A stretch of 64,000 bases of DNA from SUG2458 sp963651465 (GTDB lineage Bacteria > Bacillota_I > Bacilli_A > RFN20 > CAG-826), in contig CAVJPS010000018.1 in the NCBI GenBank assembly GCA_963651465.1, positions 11,861 to 75,860 of the forward strand, in the 5' to 3' direction. The position numbers and the translations under genes were made by a program. The notes beneath the pieces are model-generated. The model was not told the DNA's origin. It did not search any database and saw only the letters and a program-made list of their open reading frames with translations. Shown piece after piece: positions 9,985 to 18,450 of this stretch (within the stretch, counting starts at the first letter, position 1; each line of letters begins with the position of its first letter).

Positions 9985-10004
9985 AATAATCCCCACTTTA
10001 AACT

Positions 10005-10955
10005 TTAATAAGTTAAATCAATAAATCTAACTATTTTATTTTTACGCCAGTCTTTAATTGTTGCGTATACGCCATTGTGTTTTCTATGATCACCTGTTTT
10101 ACAGCCACAGCACTCAACAGGCATTGGTTCATATTCTTCAAACAAAGACATTTCTTTAGATTGTTCCTTATGACAACTATAAGGTATTACAAATTTTATT
10201 CCATCCATTTGGAAAATGTTATAGCTTATAATCTTTGCAATTTCAGTTAGTATTTCAATTAATGGTTCTTCATTAAATTTATCCATATAAAATTCAATAA
10301 AATCATAAAACAAATTTTTTCTAGCAATTAATACATTATCGCCTTGAAAATCGAATCCATAAATTCTTTTATATGCGATATAACAATATTTAGTAAAATC
10401 TTCTTTTGTTGCAGTATTTTCGGATATAACTCTTAGTTTTCTATCAAGAAGTCCGATTCTATTATGAGTTTCTATTTCAATGCCATTAACTGCATCATAT
10501 CTTGAAGTTAAATACGGAGCTTCACCACATGTTATTTCAAGACGTTCTAAGTCAATATAATCTTCCCATTTATTTTCTTTAAAATTAACTATATTAGTAG
10601 ACTCCCATTTATTTTCAAGTTCTTTGTTAAATACTCCATCATAACCAAACCATTCATTATCTATCATGTTATTTTGTTTGTTGCATACCCACGATGGTGT
10701 AAATACTTCAGCCATATCTTTAGATCTCTTTTTTTGTTCGACTAAAGATTTTTCCATTCTTGGTCTTATTAATGAACGTTTAGCATTTACTAGATGATTA
10801 TATTCAATATAATCTTCTGAATTATGTCCTTTAATCATATAATTATCAGTTGCATAAATAAGATTTTTCTTAGTTGTTCTATCGAGCAAAAGAATCTCTA
10901 ATATTCCAGGATATTTAATCGAAAAGTCTTTATCATTTAATTCAATATTAGACAT
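10005..10955 (-). CDS. Methyltransferase small subunit (SAM-binding part) of the restriction-modification-like system
   Basis: This 316-residue protein looks like the N-terminal half of an adenine DNA methyltransferase. DMAEVFTPSWVCN resembles the FTP motif X region. LEITCGEAPYLTSRYD stands where the SAM-binding motif I (normally xPxCGxGxFL) is expected. YGFDFQGDNVLIARKNL matches the GxDxxxxAxxIAxxNL segment that follows. It has no NPPY motif, while the next gene has NPPY and no clear motif I, so the pair probably makes one active methyltransferase. A CCGC..H cluster near the C-terminus (VECCGCKTGDHRKHNG) could bind metal. The start overlaps the XRE gene by 8 bases and has a GGAGG site. The role is inferred from motifs and synteny. 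Confidence 0.75.
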   Translation of the reverse strand: MSNIELNDKDFSIKYPGILEILLLDRTTKKNLIYATDNYMIKGHNSEDYIEYNHLVNAKRSLIRPRMEKSLVEQKKRSKDMAEVFTPSWVCNKQNNMIDNEWFGYDGVFNKELENKWESTNIVNFKENKWEDYIDLERLEITCGEAPYLTSRYDAVNGIEIETHNRIGLLDRKLRVISENTATKEDFTKYCYIAYKRIYGFDFQGDNVLIARKNLFYDFIEFYMDKFNEEPLIEILTEIAKIISYNIFQMDGIKFVIPYSCHKEQSKEMSLFEEYEPMPVECCGCKTGDHRKHNGVYATIKDWRKNKIVRFIDLTY

Positions 10956-11160
10956 CTTTTTCCTCCATTACTAATTCAATTTTATTCTTTTTACACAAAT
11001 CAATGATTTTCTTTTTAACTTTAATAGTAGGTTCATGATGACCATTTTCGTATCTATTAATAGTTGCAAAAGACACACCTAATAATTTAGCAAAATCTTC
11101 TTGAGACATTACTAATTTATTTCTTAATGTAATTGTAAGTTTTTGATAATTATAATTCAT
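10948..11160 (-). CDS. Small XRE-family HTH regulator of the island
   Basis: This 70-residue protein is almost entirely a Cro/C1-type helix-turn-helix (QEDFAKLLGVSFATINRYENG, in which GVSFATINRYE is the recognition part). It is first in the minus-strand island and overlaps the methyltransferase small subunit, like controller proteins of restriction-modification systems. An AAGAGGT ribosome site precedes the ATG, a TATAAT box lies at 11192-11197, and a perfect 15-base palindrome lies just upstream at 11211-11225, so autoregulation is likely. Binding to that palindrome is inference. Confidence 0.88.
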   Translation of the reverse strand: MNYNYQKLTITLRNKLVMSQEDFAKLLGVSFATINRYENGHHEPTIKVKKKIIDLCKKNKIELVMEEKDV

Positions 11161-11191
11161 ATTTAAAAACCTCTTACCGAAATATATAAAT

Positions 11192-11225
11192 ATTATAACA
11201 CTTATAATGAGTAAATACTATTTAC
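11192..11225 (-). promoter_or_regulatory. Promoter and palindromic operator of the restriction-modification-like island
   Basis: On the minus strand a TATAAT box (11192-11197) lies about 30 bases before the XRE start codon. GTAAATA-G-TATTTAC (11211-11225) is a perfect 7+1+7 palindrome that covers the place where the -35 box belongs, and no good -35 hexamer is visible. That arrangement fits repression or activation by the small XRE protein. Confidence 0.65.
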
Positions 11226-11359
11226 CGTTTAATTATATCTTATAATTTATCATAAAAATATCTTGAAAATGTATTAGAAACATGAACAAGATAAGAGAGA
11301 CGAATAAATTTGTACTAAACATTTAAATTTTAATAAATTTTGATAGGATACCAACATAT
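11226..11359. other. Short AT-rich spacer, nothing recognised
   Basis: This stretch separates the XRE promoter from the terminator of the broken XRE gene. I see no open frame, repeat or structured RNA in it. Confidence 0.5.
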
Positions 11360-11389
11360 AAAAAGATGAAGACTTTATATGTCTCCATC
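11360..11389 (-). terminator. Terminator after the broken XRE gene
   Basis: On the minus strand GATGGAGAC, loop ATATAAA, GTCTTCATC is followed by TTTTTATA. It sits 19 bases past the stop of the XRE pseudogene. Confidence 0.78.
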
Positions 11390-11407
11390 GTTATATTTTT
11401 TTACTGA

Positions 11408-11971
11408 TTATTTGCTAGAACTATCTTTTGCAATCCTATAAACAAGATTAGTTCTAGATTTATCTTTTACTATGTCCCACCAAACAATATCATCGCCCCA
11501 GCCTACTTGTTTAGTATAATATGCACCATTGTCAATTAATAATATAATTATTTCCCAATAATTTTTTAAAGACGGATTCGAATTTTTGTTATCAATATTA
11601 AAAACAGGTAAATATTCTTTTTTAAAATCTATTTTATCTAGATTAATTCTTTTTTTACAATTATTAATAATTGATTTAGCATTACATTCTACTATATATG
11701 TAGCAACATAATCAGAAATCTTTTCCTTTAATACGTAATTAATTTTATCAAAATCTTCATTAAATAAAAAGTAAGTTTTAGGGACATTAAAGTAATCACA
11801 TATTATCTTAGTACTATTTAAATCGATTTCTTTATCACCATTTTCCTACTCAGCTATTGTTTTTGTGTCAATGTTCAATTGCTTAGCTAAATTTTCTTCC
11901 GTTAACTCATTGATTTTTCTAAGCATAATTAATTTAAATGACATTAAAGATATTTCATTTTTTTTTGACAT
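11408..11971 (-). pseudogene. XRE-family regulator interrupted by a single in-frame TAG
   Basis: Reading the minus strand from the ATG at 11971 gives one continuous 187-codon frame broken only by TAG at 11846-11848 (codon 42). The N-terminus is an XRE helix-turn-helix: LRKINELTEENLAKQLNID then TKTIAE-stop-ENGDKEID. The stop falls where this family has Trp or Tyr before ENG, so one base change (TAT to TAG) would explain it. The remaining 145 codons are open and of normal composition; they include YWEIIILLIDNGAYYT and GWGDDIVWWDIVKDKSR and end at TAA 11408-11410. Promoter, ribosome site (AAGGAG) and terminator are intact, so the loss is recent, or the stop is a sequencing error or is read through. 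Confidence 0.82.
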
Positions 11972-11990
11972 TATAAATCTCCTTTTTGTA

Positions 11991-12019
11991 TTTATATTGT
12001 TTTACCATTTTTATTACAA
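11991..12019 (-). promoter_or_regulatory. Sigma-A type promoter of the broken XRE gene
   Basis: Minus strand: TTGTAA (12014-12019), a 17-base spacer, then TATAAA (11991-11996). The start codon lies about 20 bases downstream of the -10 box. Confidence 0.7.
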
Positions 12020-12077
12020 TTAGTTAATATATCGATGAATAATAGAAATGAGAAAATATTTAAACTTGATTTTAATT

Positions 12078-12833
12078 TTATTTAAAATATTTTTTATTCT
12101 TTTCAATAACGGCATTTATTAATGTATCATCAAGATCATTTTTCTTTTCAAGTTCATGAAGTTCGGATATATCTTTAGGTAAGCAACTACCACCATATCC
12201 TCTATTGTCTTTATAAATAAATGTGTGACTTGTGCCAATTCTAGGATCAGCAATCCATATTTCTCTTACTTGATTATAATTCAAACCTAGCTTTTCACAA
12301 ATATCATACATTTCATTTATAAATGTTACTTTTGTAGCTAGGAATGCATTTTCCATATATTTAGCCATTTCAACTTCATCCGCTCTTGCTTGATAAATAC
12401 GAACATTTGAATTAATAACAGTTTTATATGCATCTATCGCTAAATCTATTGCTTCGGGTGTTCCACCAAAAGATAGCCAATTTCTATCTGATAGATTAAC
12501 AAAAGGATGTGCTACAGTTTCACCATAATATTCTGGCTGAAATACTATATTTTTATGAAGCTTTTCAGACATTTCTCTTGTATAACCAACTCTTACAGTT
12601 GAACGTAAAATAATTACTTTACAATTACACCAATTTAATACTTCATCTACAGCAGATGTATCACATGTTCCGTCTTCGCTTTTAGGAGTAGGAACGCAAA
12701 CAAACGCAGCATCACAATTATTTATTTCATCTTGTGAACCTAAATTCTTAAATTTATCATAAATAACAGCATCTTTAAATAATCCATGCATTGCAGTTCC
12801 AACATGGCCAAGTCCGATAATTCCAATTTTCAT
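12078..12833 (-). CDS. UDP-glucose/GDP-mannose dehydrogenase-like protein, short form
   Basis: This 251-residue protein belongs to the NAD-dependent nucleotide-sugar dehydrogenases, which oxidise UDP-sugars to uronic acids for capsule or wall polymers. It has the NAD-binding GIIGLGHVG at the N-terminus, FVCVPTP, and the catalytic-cysteine motif GYGGSCLPKD. Family members usually exceed 380 residues. The C-terminal nucleotide-sugar-binding domain is missing and the protein ends soon after the central helices, so substrate binding must differ. The start is the ATG at 12831-12833, which overlaps the upstream stop as TAATG and has a GGAGG site 8 bases away. An in-frame GTG at 12848 is less likely. 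It is co-transcribed with the giant glycosyltransferase fusion. Confidence 0.87.
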   Translation of the reverse strand: MKIGIIGLGHVGTAMHGLFKDAVIYDKFKNLGSQDEINNCDAAFVCVPTPKSEDGTCDTSAVDEVLNWCNCKVIILRSTVRVGYTREMSEKLHKNIVFQPEYYGETVAHPFVNLSDRNWLSFGGTPEAIDLAIDAYKTVINSNVRIYQARADEVEMAKYMENAFLATKVTFINEMYDICEKLGLNYNQVREIWIADPRIGTSHTFIYKDNRGYGGSCLPKDISELHELEKKNDLDDTLINAVIEKNKKYFK

Positions 12834-15800
12834 TATTTTTTCCTCCACTTTATTCCGTGATATTCTTTTTGATATTTATTACCAAGTTTATTAAGTATAT
12901 TTAGAGCTTCACTAGAAGAATCAAATCCATATACTCTATCATCTTCAATTTCTTTGTAGCGAATTCTTTCATCAACTTTAGTTTCAGCAAGTTTGCTTGA
13001 CCATCCTTTTTTATTCCAAGCAATTATTAATTTATATATAGACCATGCAGTTGCAATTTCTGCAAGAGTTCCCGCTCCTCCACCTATTGCAATTACTGCA
13101 TAAGCATCAACTACTTGCTTTGCTCTCATATTATCAAGACCAGTAGCAACTTTAATATCAGCATATTCATTAGCCTCTTCAGTGTCATTTCCAGGAAGTA
13201 TCGCAATAGTATCACCGAATTCATATTTCGACGAACTTTTAGCACCTTTTAATACTGCTTCCATAATTCCACCAAGACCACCTGTTTTAACTCTATATCC
13301 AGCGTCTACTAAAGCTTTACCTATTTCAATACCTAATTTATATTCTTCATCTTCTTTATCAACTACTGCGTCACCAATTACTGAAATTATAGGTTTCATA
13401 AATCTCCTTTGTGCTTTTTTAAAAAGCTTATCTATTGTTTCTTTTTTATGTTTAATATTATATTGATTTAATTCATTTACATTTTCTTTAGATGGCTCAA
13501 AATAATAAATCTGCTCTTTTATTTCTAAAGGATGTTTTGAAGCATCAACAATAGGAAGTAATATAGCATAATCGGTATGAGCATCAACATATTTTCCATT
13601 ATCAATTAAGAAGTCACCAATATAATCAACTAAATATCTTTTAAATGTTTTTGGATGTAACCAAATATTATCACCGTTTCTCAACCAAGAATTTTTAAAT
13701 GATTCAATAGAGTATCTTCTATTTGGTTTATCAATTCTAAAGCATCCTCCACTGGTCATATCTGCCCCATTTTTATATGCATTTCTAATAATAGAAATTG
13801 CATCGTTTCTAAGTAAACAATCATCACCATCAACATTTACAACAATTGTATCCGGATTAGTTATAATGTATTTCATAGCTTTGTCAAAATTAGCCAAAGA
13901 ATCAACAGAGTGAGTATTTTGAATTAATATCATATGGGTTTTACACCATGAGTCATATTTTGATAACGAATATAGATATTCTTGTTCTTTTAAATCGGAT
14001 GCATCATCAAAATATACAAAATCAAAACATTGATCATCCTGTTTTTTTAACGATTCAATTAATCTTTTTAACTTTTCAACTCCTACATTTTTCCCCCTAG
14101 AGAAAATAGCAATTGATCTATTAGTTTTAGGATACCATTCCTTAATAATATTTATAGCGTCTACATTGTTAACTTGTTCTAAAGGAATATTTCCCAAAAG
14201 ATAAGCACTAATAAAGTTATTATTTTTCATGTCATTAGGTAAATGAACGAAGAATATATCTTTGTCTCCAAAACGAATGCTTTCTTGCTTTAACAAAATA
14301 TTATCTAATGCTCTATGCCAAGGTAAACTAAATTTACCTTCAGCATTTAGATAATTATTTAAAGGTAATTTAGAATTCAATTTTTCTAAATCAATGAAGC
14401 AGTTTCTAACTTCAACCCTTTTACCATATGTTGATTCAATAGATTTATTTCTACAAATTCCAAGAGTTGCAGTAATTGCATTTGAATTTATAAATTCATT
14501 AAAACTTTCAATGAATTTTCCATTCTTCACTTTATATAAAATATCAATATCTGTTTGAAATACGTATCTAGTTTTAACATTGTCAAAACCATTTAATGTA
14601 GCAAGTATTTGCTGACCATTCTCAGAGTGTGAATATTTAGAGTCCATACCAAACCATTTAATATATGATTCATGATTTAATGTAGTAACGAGTCTATCAA
14701 TAGTACCATTAGATTTTAAATAATTTAATCTTTCTAATAATATCTTTTCATCATCTTTTGAATATCTTCTTACTCTTTCTACTTTTGATAAATCAACAGA
14801 TACAATTATTTCTTTAAATTTAAATCCATTTTCTAAATTGTTAACAATTTGATTTATACATGGTATTACTATTTCATAATCCATAGGGCAAGTTTTAATC
14901 ATTAATGAGCAATCATCAAGAATGATATTATTAACATTAATGACATCAAATATTAGATGTTCACTAATAGGATTTAATGTATCGACATTAACACCGTCTG
15001 ATTCTATTATTTCTTTTATTTCAAATCCATTTCTTTTAAATAAGTTCTCATAATAACTAAATGGTCTATGATAATCATCTTTTGGTCCATATAACCCTTC
15101 TTTTGTATAGAAATTATTTTGTGAATAATCACCTTTATATCCTTTGGTTCTTAATTCAGTATTATCAACTGAATCAAAGAATGGATTGCATACACTAATA
15201 ATTGCATGACGGTTTTTCCTTAATATGTTAGATATATTATTTAATATCTTGTTATCCCATTCTTCAGTTACATTGCATAATACAAGATTAGAAATAACTA
15301 AATCAACCTTCTTATTAAAGTCATTTATATTTTCTATTTTAATTACATCCTTAGATGCTCTTTCATTTAAGGTCTTTAAATCTATATCAAAAACATAACA
15401 TTTGAAATCATTAGCTAGGCTATTGGTAATTTTACATTTACCCGCACCATAATCTAATATTGTTTTAGGCTTATATTCTTTAATTTTATCAATGATTATA
15501 TGATCATGAATTGCTTCTTTTTCTCTTTTATTAAGTAGTTTTTCAAAGTTATCCATTCCAAATAAAATTTCTTTATCACAGTTCATGTAATCTTTTTCTA
15601 TTAATTCAGTAAACTCATTTAATGATAAATTACTATATTTAAGCATTTCAAATGTTCTTTTAACCATACGATTATATTTATCAATTGAATATTCTACAAA
15701 TGATTTACCATAATCAATATATTTTAATTTTCCGTTTAAAAGAATAAAATTATCCTTTTTTATATTTGTAATTACCAAGTTATTATCTTTTAAAAATCTA

Positions 15801-18154
15801 ATTAAGGATACTAACTCTTTGGTATGACCACCACTATATTTATTAATTTCACCACATTGTTTATATTTAATTGCGGTGTAACCAAATAAATCAATAAATT
15901 CAATTTTTCCAAGTTGATTGCATTTAGCAAAATCTCTAGAATGTTTTCTTAAAGAAGTTAAGTTCTCATCTTTATAAAAGATTTTATAAATAAAGTCGTT
16001 ATTATCTTTTAGGACAACCCCTTCTAATCCTGATCCTAACATTTTATTATCATTACCAAATTTACTAACTATTTTATTTACTTCATCAGTTAATAGATAT
16101 TTTGATGTAATATTCTTAATTACATCATAAGCAGATCTAACAGTAGGCTCATATAAATAATATTTTGCTCTAGATATAAATCTATTTATAAATTCTTCAT
16201 TTAAGCCTTTATATGAATCTTCGTTAATAATATGTAGTAAACCTAAGATTCTATAAAATGAATTAACAATTCTAATCAAACGAGATTCATATTGATATTT
16301 AAATTCATTATAAAAATCCCCTCTATTGTTTTTCTTTAACTCAACCGTTTTAGTAAATGATGAACCCAATAAATCTTTTAATAATTTATCAGCTTCTTTA
16401 TCCAAATCAAAAGATGTTGGAAGTTTAGAATGTAATGTAGCAAATGATGAACCTATAATTTTAAAATTGGCATCTTTTGCTTGTTCAACCCAAAAATAAT
16501 CACTTCTTCTTGCGATTTTATTTGCAAATATAGGTGAAATATTTGGTATATCCAATACTTTCTTATTATAGATAATGGTGTTTCCACCTCTGCAATATGG
16601 TTCATATTCAGTTAAATTTTTAATAAAAAGTTTTCTTGAAGTGGCTTTACCAGAAAATATTTCATCCAAAGAATTTGTTTCAATGAATAATGGAGTTTCA
16701 AGACCAATATGATTATTTGATAAATCATAATAATAATCTCTATTTTCATATATATCAGTTCTATATAATCCTGCTTTATTAATTTTGTTTTTATAAACAT
16801 AATCAAGTAACGAAGTTCTTATTGTTGATAATGTTGGAAGTGGTGCATCTTCTGAGTAAGAACCAATTACAACATCAGCTTTACCTTGATATTTTGCCAA
16901 TATCTCACTAACTGGCAAATCCTTTTTTACAAATTCACCATTGTCTCTAGTAAGATATTTTAATTCCATATCGTCATCAAGAATCCATAATACGTCTTCA
17001 TCAGTACTATTTAATTTAAGTATTTCATGTAAAATTGTTCGGGATACAGCAATATCTTTAATTTGACCGTTTTTATATAATGCATCTTTAGCAAAGGATA
17101 AACTATCTAAATTCGTTCCTATTTCTTTTGCTTGATTTAAATCGTAAATTTTAGCATTTAATAGTTTTGCTTTTTCTATATAAGTTTTTGATGGTTCTTC
17201 AATATTGCATAATACAACTACCGATTTTCTTATATCTTTTAAATTAATTAATGAATCAAATAATCTAACTCCAAGTTTATCATTTGATGTAATAAAACCA
17301 AAGATAACATGACCATTAAATTTATCATTATTCCATTTGATGTTTTCAGTTAAAGATTCTTTAGCTAAGTTTTCTTCGATTATATTTTCATTAATATTGG
17401 TTAAAATTTTGGCTCTATCAAAGAACTTGCATTTTAACTCATTATCCATCAAACCATAATATTTGGAATAGAAATAAGATAAGCTTTTTAATTTACCATC
17501 TTTATTATTAGTAAGTCTTTGTCTATCATTATGAGCATCAACATCAACTAGATATTCGTTTATTATTTCATAAGTAGGATTTAACATTAATATTCTAGTA
17601 AAGAAATCTCTATCAGTAGTTGAATTCAAGGCTTCATCAAAACAACCAGCTTTTAAAATGGTACTTAATTTAACAAATGTATTCGATCCTTGAACGTGTG
17701 GGTTTTTAGATAAAAACGAAGTCATATCAAAAGATTGTGGAATGCTTAACTGAAGTACTTTATCATCGGTATAATAGTTTAATCCTGTAACAACAAAATC
17801 TGGATTTGAAGCTAGTACTTTTTTACATTTTTCAATATAAGTTAATTTCCACAAGTCATCATCGTCTAAAAATGCAATATATATATTATTAGGATTTTCT
17901 TTTAAAATTATTATGTATTTTAAAACTATATAATCTAATGCAGTGTTTAAATTGCCCGCATAATTTCTTGTATATTTATTCTTTAAAAAACTGCATTTAT
18001 CCTTACATAGAATCTCATCTTTGATAAATGTCTCTTCGTCAGAATCTGATACAACAATTAATTCATCTAATTTTTTTTGATTTAATGCTGATGATATGGC
18101 TTTTTTTAATAGATAATTTCTATTTTTAGTTGCAATAACACCTATTATTTTCAT
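12833..18154 (-). CDS. Giant multidomain fusion: glycosyltransferases, kinase-like, SAM methyltransferase and LOG-type domains
   Basis: This 1773-residue protein has no signal peptide and no obvious membrane segment. Modules in order, with approximate residues: GT-A glycosyltransferase 1-215 (VIATKNRNYLLKKAISSAL, acidic motif FLDDDDLW near 96-100); second GT-A-like module 280-600 (WILDDDMEL near 390); kinase-like module 700-820 (GSGLEGVV, ITNIKKDNFILL, IDYG); SAM methyltransferase 885-1060 (ILDYGAGKCKITNSL); third GT-like module 1090-1300 (FQTDIDILY near 1198); fourth GT2 module 1343-1570 (VVNVDGDDCLLRND near 1436); LOG/TIGR00725-type domain 1585-1773 (GGGAGTLAEIATAW). It probably builds or decorates a cell-surface glycan together with the dehydrogenase encoded next. 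The acceptor and sugars are unknown. The start has an AAGGGGTG site 9 bases upstream, right after an intrinsic terminator. Confidence 0.8.
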   Translation of the reverse strand: MKIIGVIATKNRNYLLKKAISSALNQKKLDELIVVSDSDEETFIKDEILCKDKCSFLKNKYTRNYAGNLNTALDYIVLKYIIILKENPNNIYIAFLDDDDLWKLTYIEKCKKVLASNPDFVVTGLNYYTDDKVLQLSIPQSFDMTSFLSKNPHVQGSNTFVKLSTILKAGCFDEALNSTTDRDFFTRILMLNPTYEIINEYLVDVDAHNDRQRLTNNKDGKLKSLSYFYSKYYGLMDNELKCKFFDRAKILTNINENIIEENLAKESLTENIKWNNDKFNGHVIFGFITSNDKLGVRLFDSLINLKDIRKSVVVLCNIEEPSKTYIEKAKLLNAKIYDLNQAKEIGTNLDSLSFAKDALYKNGQIKDIAVSRTILHEILKLNSTDEDVLWILDDDMELKYLTRDNGEFVKKDLPVSEILAKYQGKADVVIGSYSEDAPLPTLSTIRTSLLDYVYKNKINKAGLYRTDIYENRDYYYDLSNNHIGLETPLFIETNSLDEIFSGKATSRKLFIKNLTEYEPYCRGGNTIIYNKKVLDIPNISPIFANKIARRSDYFWVEQAKDANFKIIGSSFATLHSKLPTSFDLDKEADKLLKDLLGSSFTKTVELKKNNRGDFYNEFKYQYESRLIRIVNSFYRILGLLHIINEDSYKGLNEEFINRFISRAKYYLYEPTVRSAYDVIKNITSKYLLTDEVNKIVSKFGNDNKMLGSGLEGVVLKDNNDFIYKIFYKDENLTSLRKHSRDFAKCNQLGKIEFIDLFGYTAIKYKQCGEINKYSGGHTKELVSLIRFLKDNNLVITNIKKDNFILLNGKLKYIDYGKSFVEYSIDKYNRMVKRTFEMLKYSNLSLNEFTELIEKDYMNCDKEILFGMDNFEKLLNKREKEAIHDHIIIDKIKEYKPKTILDYGAGKCKITNSLANDFKCYVFDIDLKTLNERASKDVIKIENINDFNKKVDLVISNLVLCNVTEEWDNKILNNISNILRKNRHAIISVCNPFFDSVDNTELRTKGYKGDYSQNNFYTKEGLYGPKDDYHRPFSYYENLFKRNGFEIKEIIESDGVNVDTLNPISEHLIFDVINVNNIILDDCSLMIKTCPMDYEIVIPCINQIVNNLENGFKFKEIIVSVDLSKVERVRRYSKDDEKILLERLNYLKSNGTIDRLVTTLNHESYIKWFGMDSKYSHSENGQQILATLNGFDNVKTRYVFQTDIDILYKVKNGKFIESFNEFINSNAITATLGICRNKSIESTYGKRVEVRNCFIDLEKLNSKLPLNNYLNAEGKFSLPWHRALDNILLKQESIRFGDKDIFFVHLPNDMKNNNFISAYLLGNIPLEQVNNVDAINIIKEWYPKTNRSIAIFSRGKNVGVEKLKRLIESLKKQDDQCFDFVYFDDASDLKEQEYLYSLSKYDSWCKTHMILIQNTHSVDSLANFDKAMKYIITNPDTIVVNVDGDDCLLRNDAISIIRNAYKNGADMTSGGCFRIDKPNRRYSIESFKNSWLRNGDNIWLHPKTFKRYLVDYIGDFLIDNGKYVDAHTDYAILLPIVDASKHPLEIKEQIYYFEPSKENVNELNQYNIKHKKETIDKLFKKAQRRFMKPIISVIGDAVVDKEDEEYKLGIEIGKALVDAGYRVKTGGLGGIMEAVLKGAKSSSKYEFGDTIAILPGNDTEEANEYADIKVATGLDNMRAKQVVDAYAVIAIGGGAGTLAEIATAWSIYKLIIAWNKKGWSSKLAETKVDERIRYKEIEDDRVYGFDSSSEALNILNKLGNKYQKEYHGIKWRKK

Positions 18155-18296
18155 TTGTAAATCACCCCTTGATAAAAAAGACCAGATATCCTTATATCCG
18201 GTTTTAATTATCGGTAGATAATATAAAATTGATATAGGGAACCATAAGGCGACTAATTAGATTTATTCAATCTATTTTAGTCATTAACTCTTTATC
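18155..18296 (-). promoter_or_regulatory. Structured leader of the giant gene with possible attenuator
   Basis: The transcript start predicted from the promoter leaves about 140 untranslated bases. They contain a hairpin at 18251-18282 (GACTAA...TTAGTC with an inner AGATT/AATCT), a GCCTTATGGTTCCC stretch, and a terminator ending 20 bases before the start codon. I could not match it to a known riboswitch or T-box. It could be an attenuator, an unrecognised riboswitch, or the template of a small terminated RNA. Confidence 0.55.
18174..18202 (-). terminator. Intrinsic terminator inside the leader, upstream of the giant gene
   Basis: Minus strand: ACCGGATAT, loop AAGG, ATATCTGGT, then CTTTTTT. 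It lies between the promoter and the coding start, so it must be overcome for the giant gene to be expressed. No plus-strand gene ends here that it could serve. Confidence 0.82.
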
Positions 18297-18302
18297 ACAA
18301 CA

Positions 18303-18331
18303 ATTATATATTTTTTTTAAAACGACGTCAA
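18303..18331 (-). promoter_or_regulatory. Strong sigma-A promoter of the giant gene operon
   Basis: Minus strand: TTGACG (18326-18331), a 17-base spacer, then a perfect TATAAT (18303-18308). This is one of the best promoters in the window. Confidence 0.85.
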
Positions 18332-18450
18332 TTCTTCAAATATTAATAGTATTTTTTTAATAGATAGAATTATATCTTTGTTTTTTTATCTCTTTTATTT
18401 ACTTTTATTACATCACGCATTAAGTTATAGTAATAGTATGAGGTAATATA
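18332..18450. other. AT-rich divergent spacer
   Basis: This is the rest of the region between the divergent giant gene and the GT2 gene. It has T-rich tracts and no structure I can name. A plus-strand promoter for the GT2 gene must lie here, but only weak boxes are visible (TTTACT, then TTATAG near 18424). Confidence 0.4.

Noticed and set aside
9985..9996. GTG start for the large helicase-methyltransferase
   Set aside because: It adds only four residues and the ATG at 9984 is an ordinary start; the choice does not change the domains.
12049..12098. AT-rich hairpin after the dehydrogenase gene as a terminator
   Set aside because: The arms (AAAATATTTAAA type) are nearly all A and T and on the minus strand no T run follows; chance is likely in this genome.
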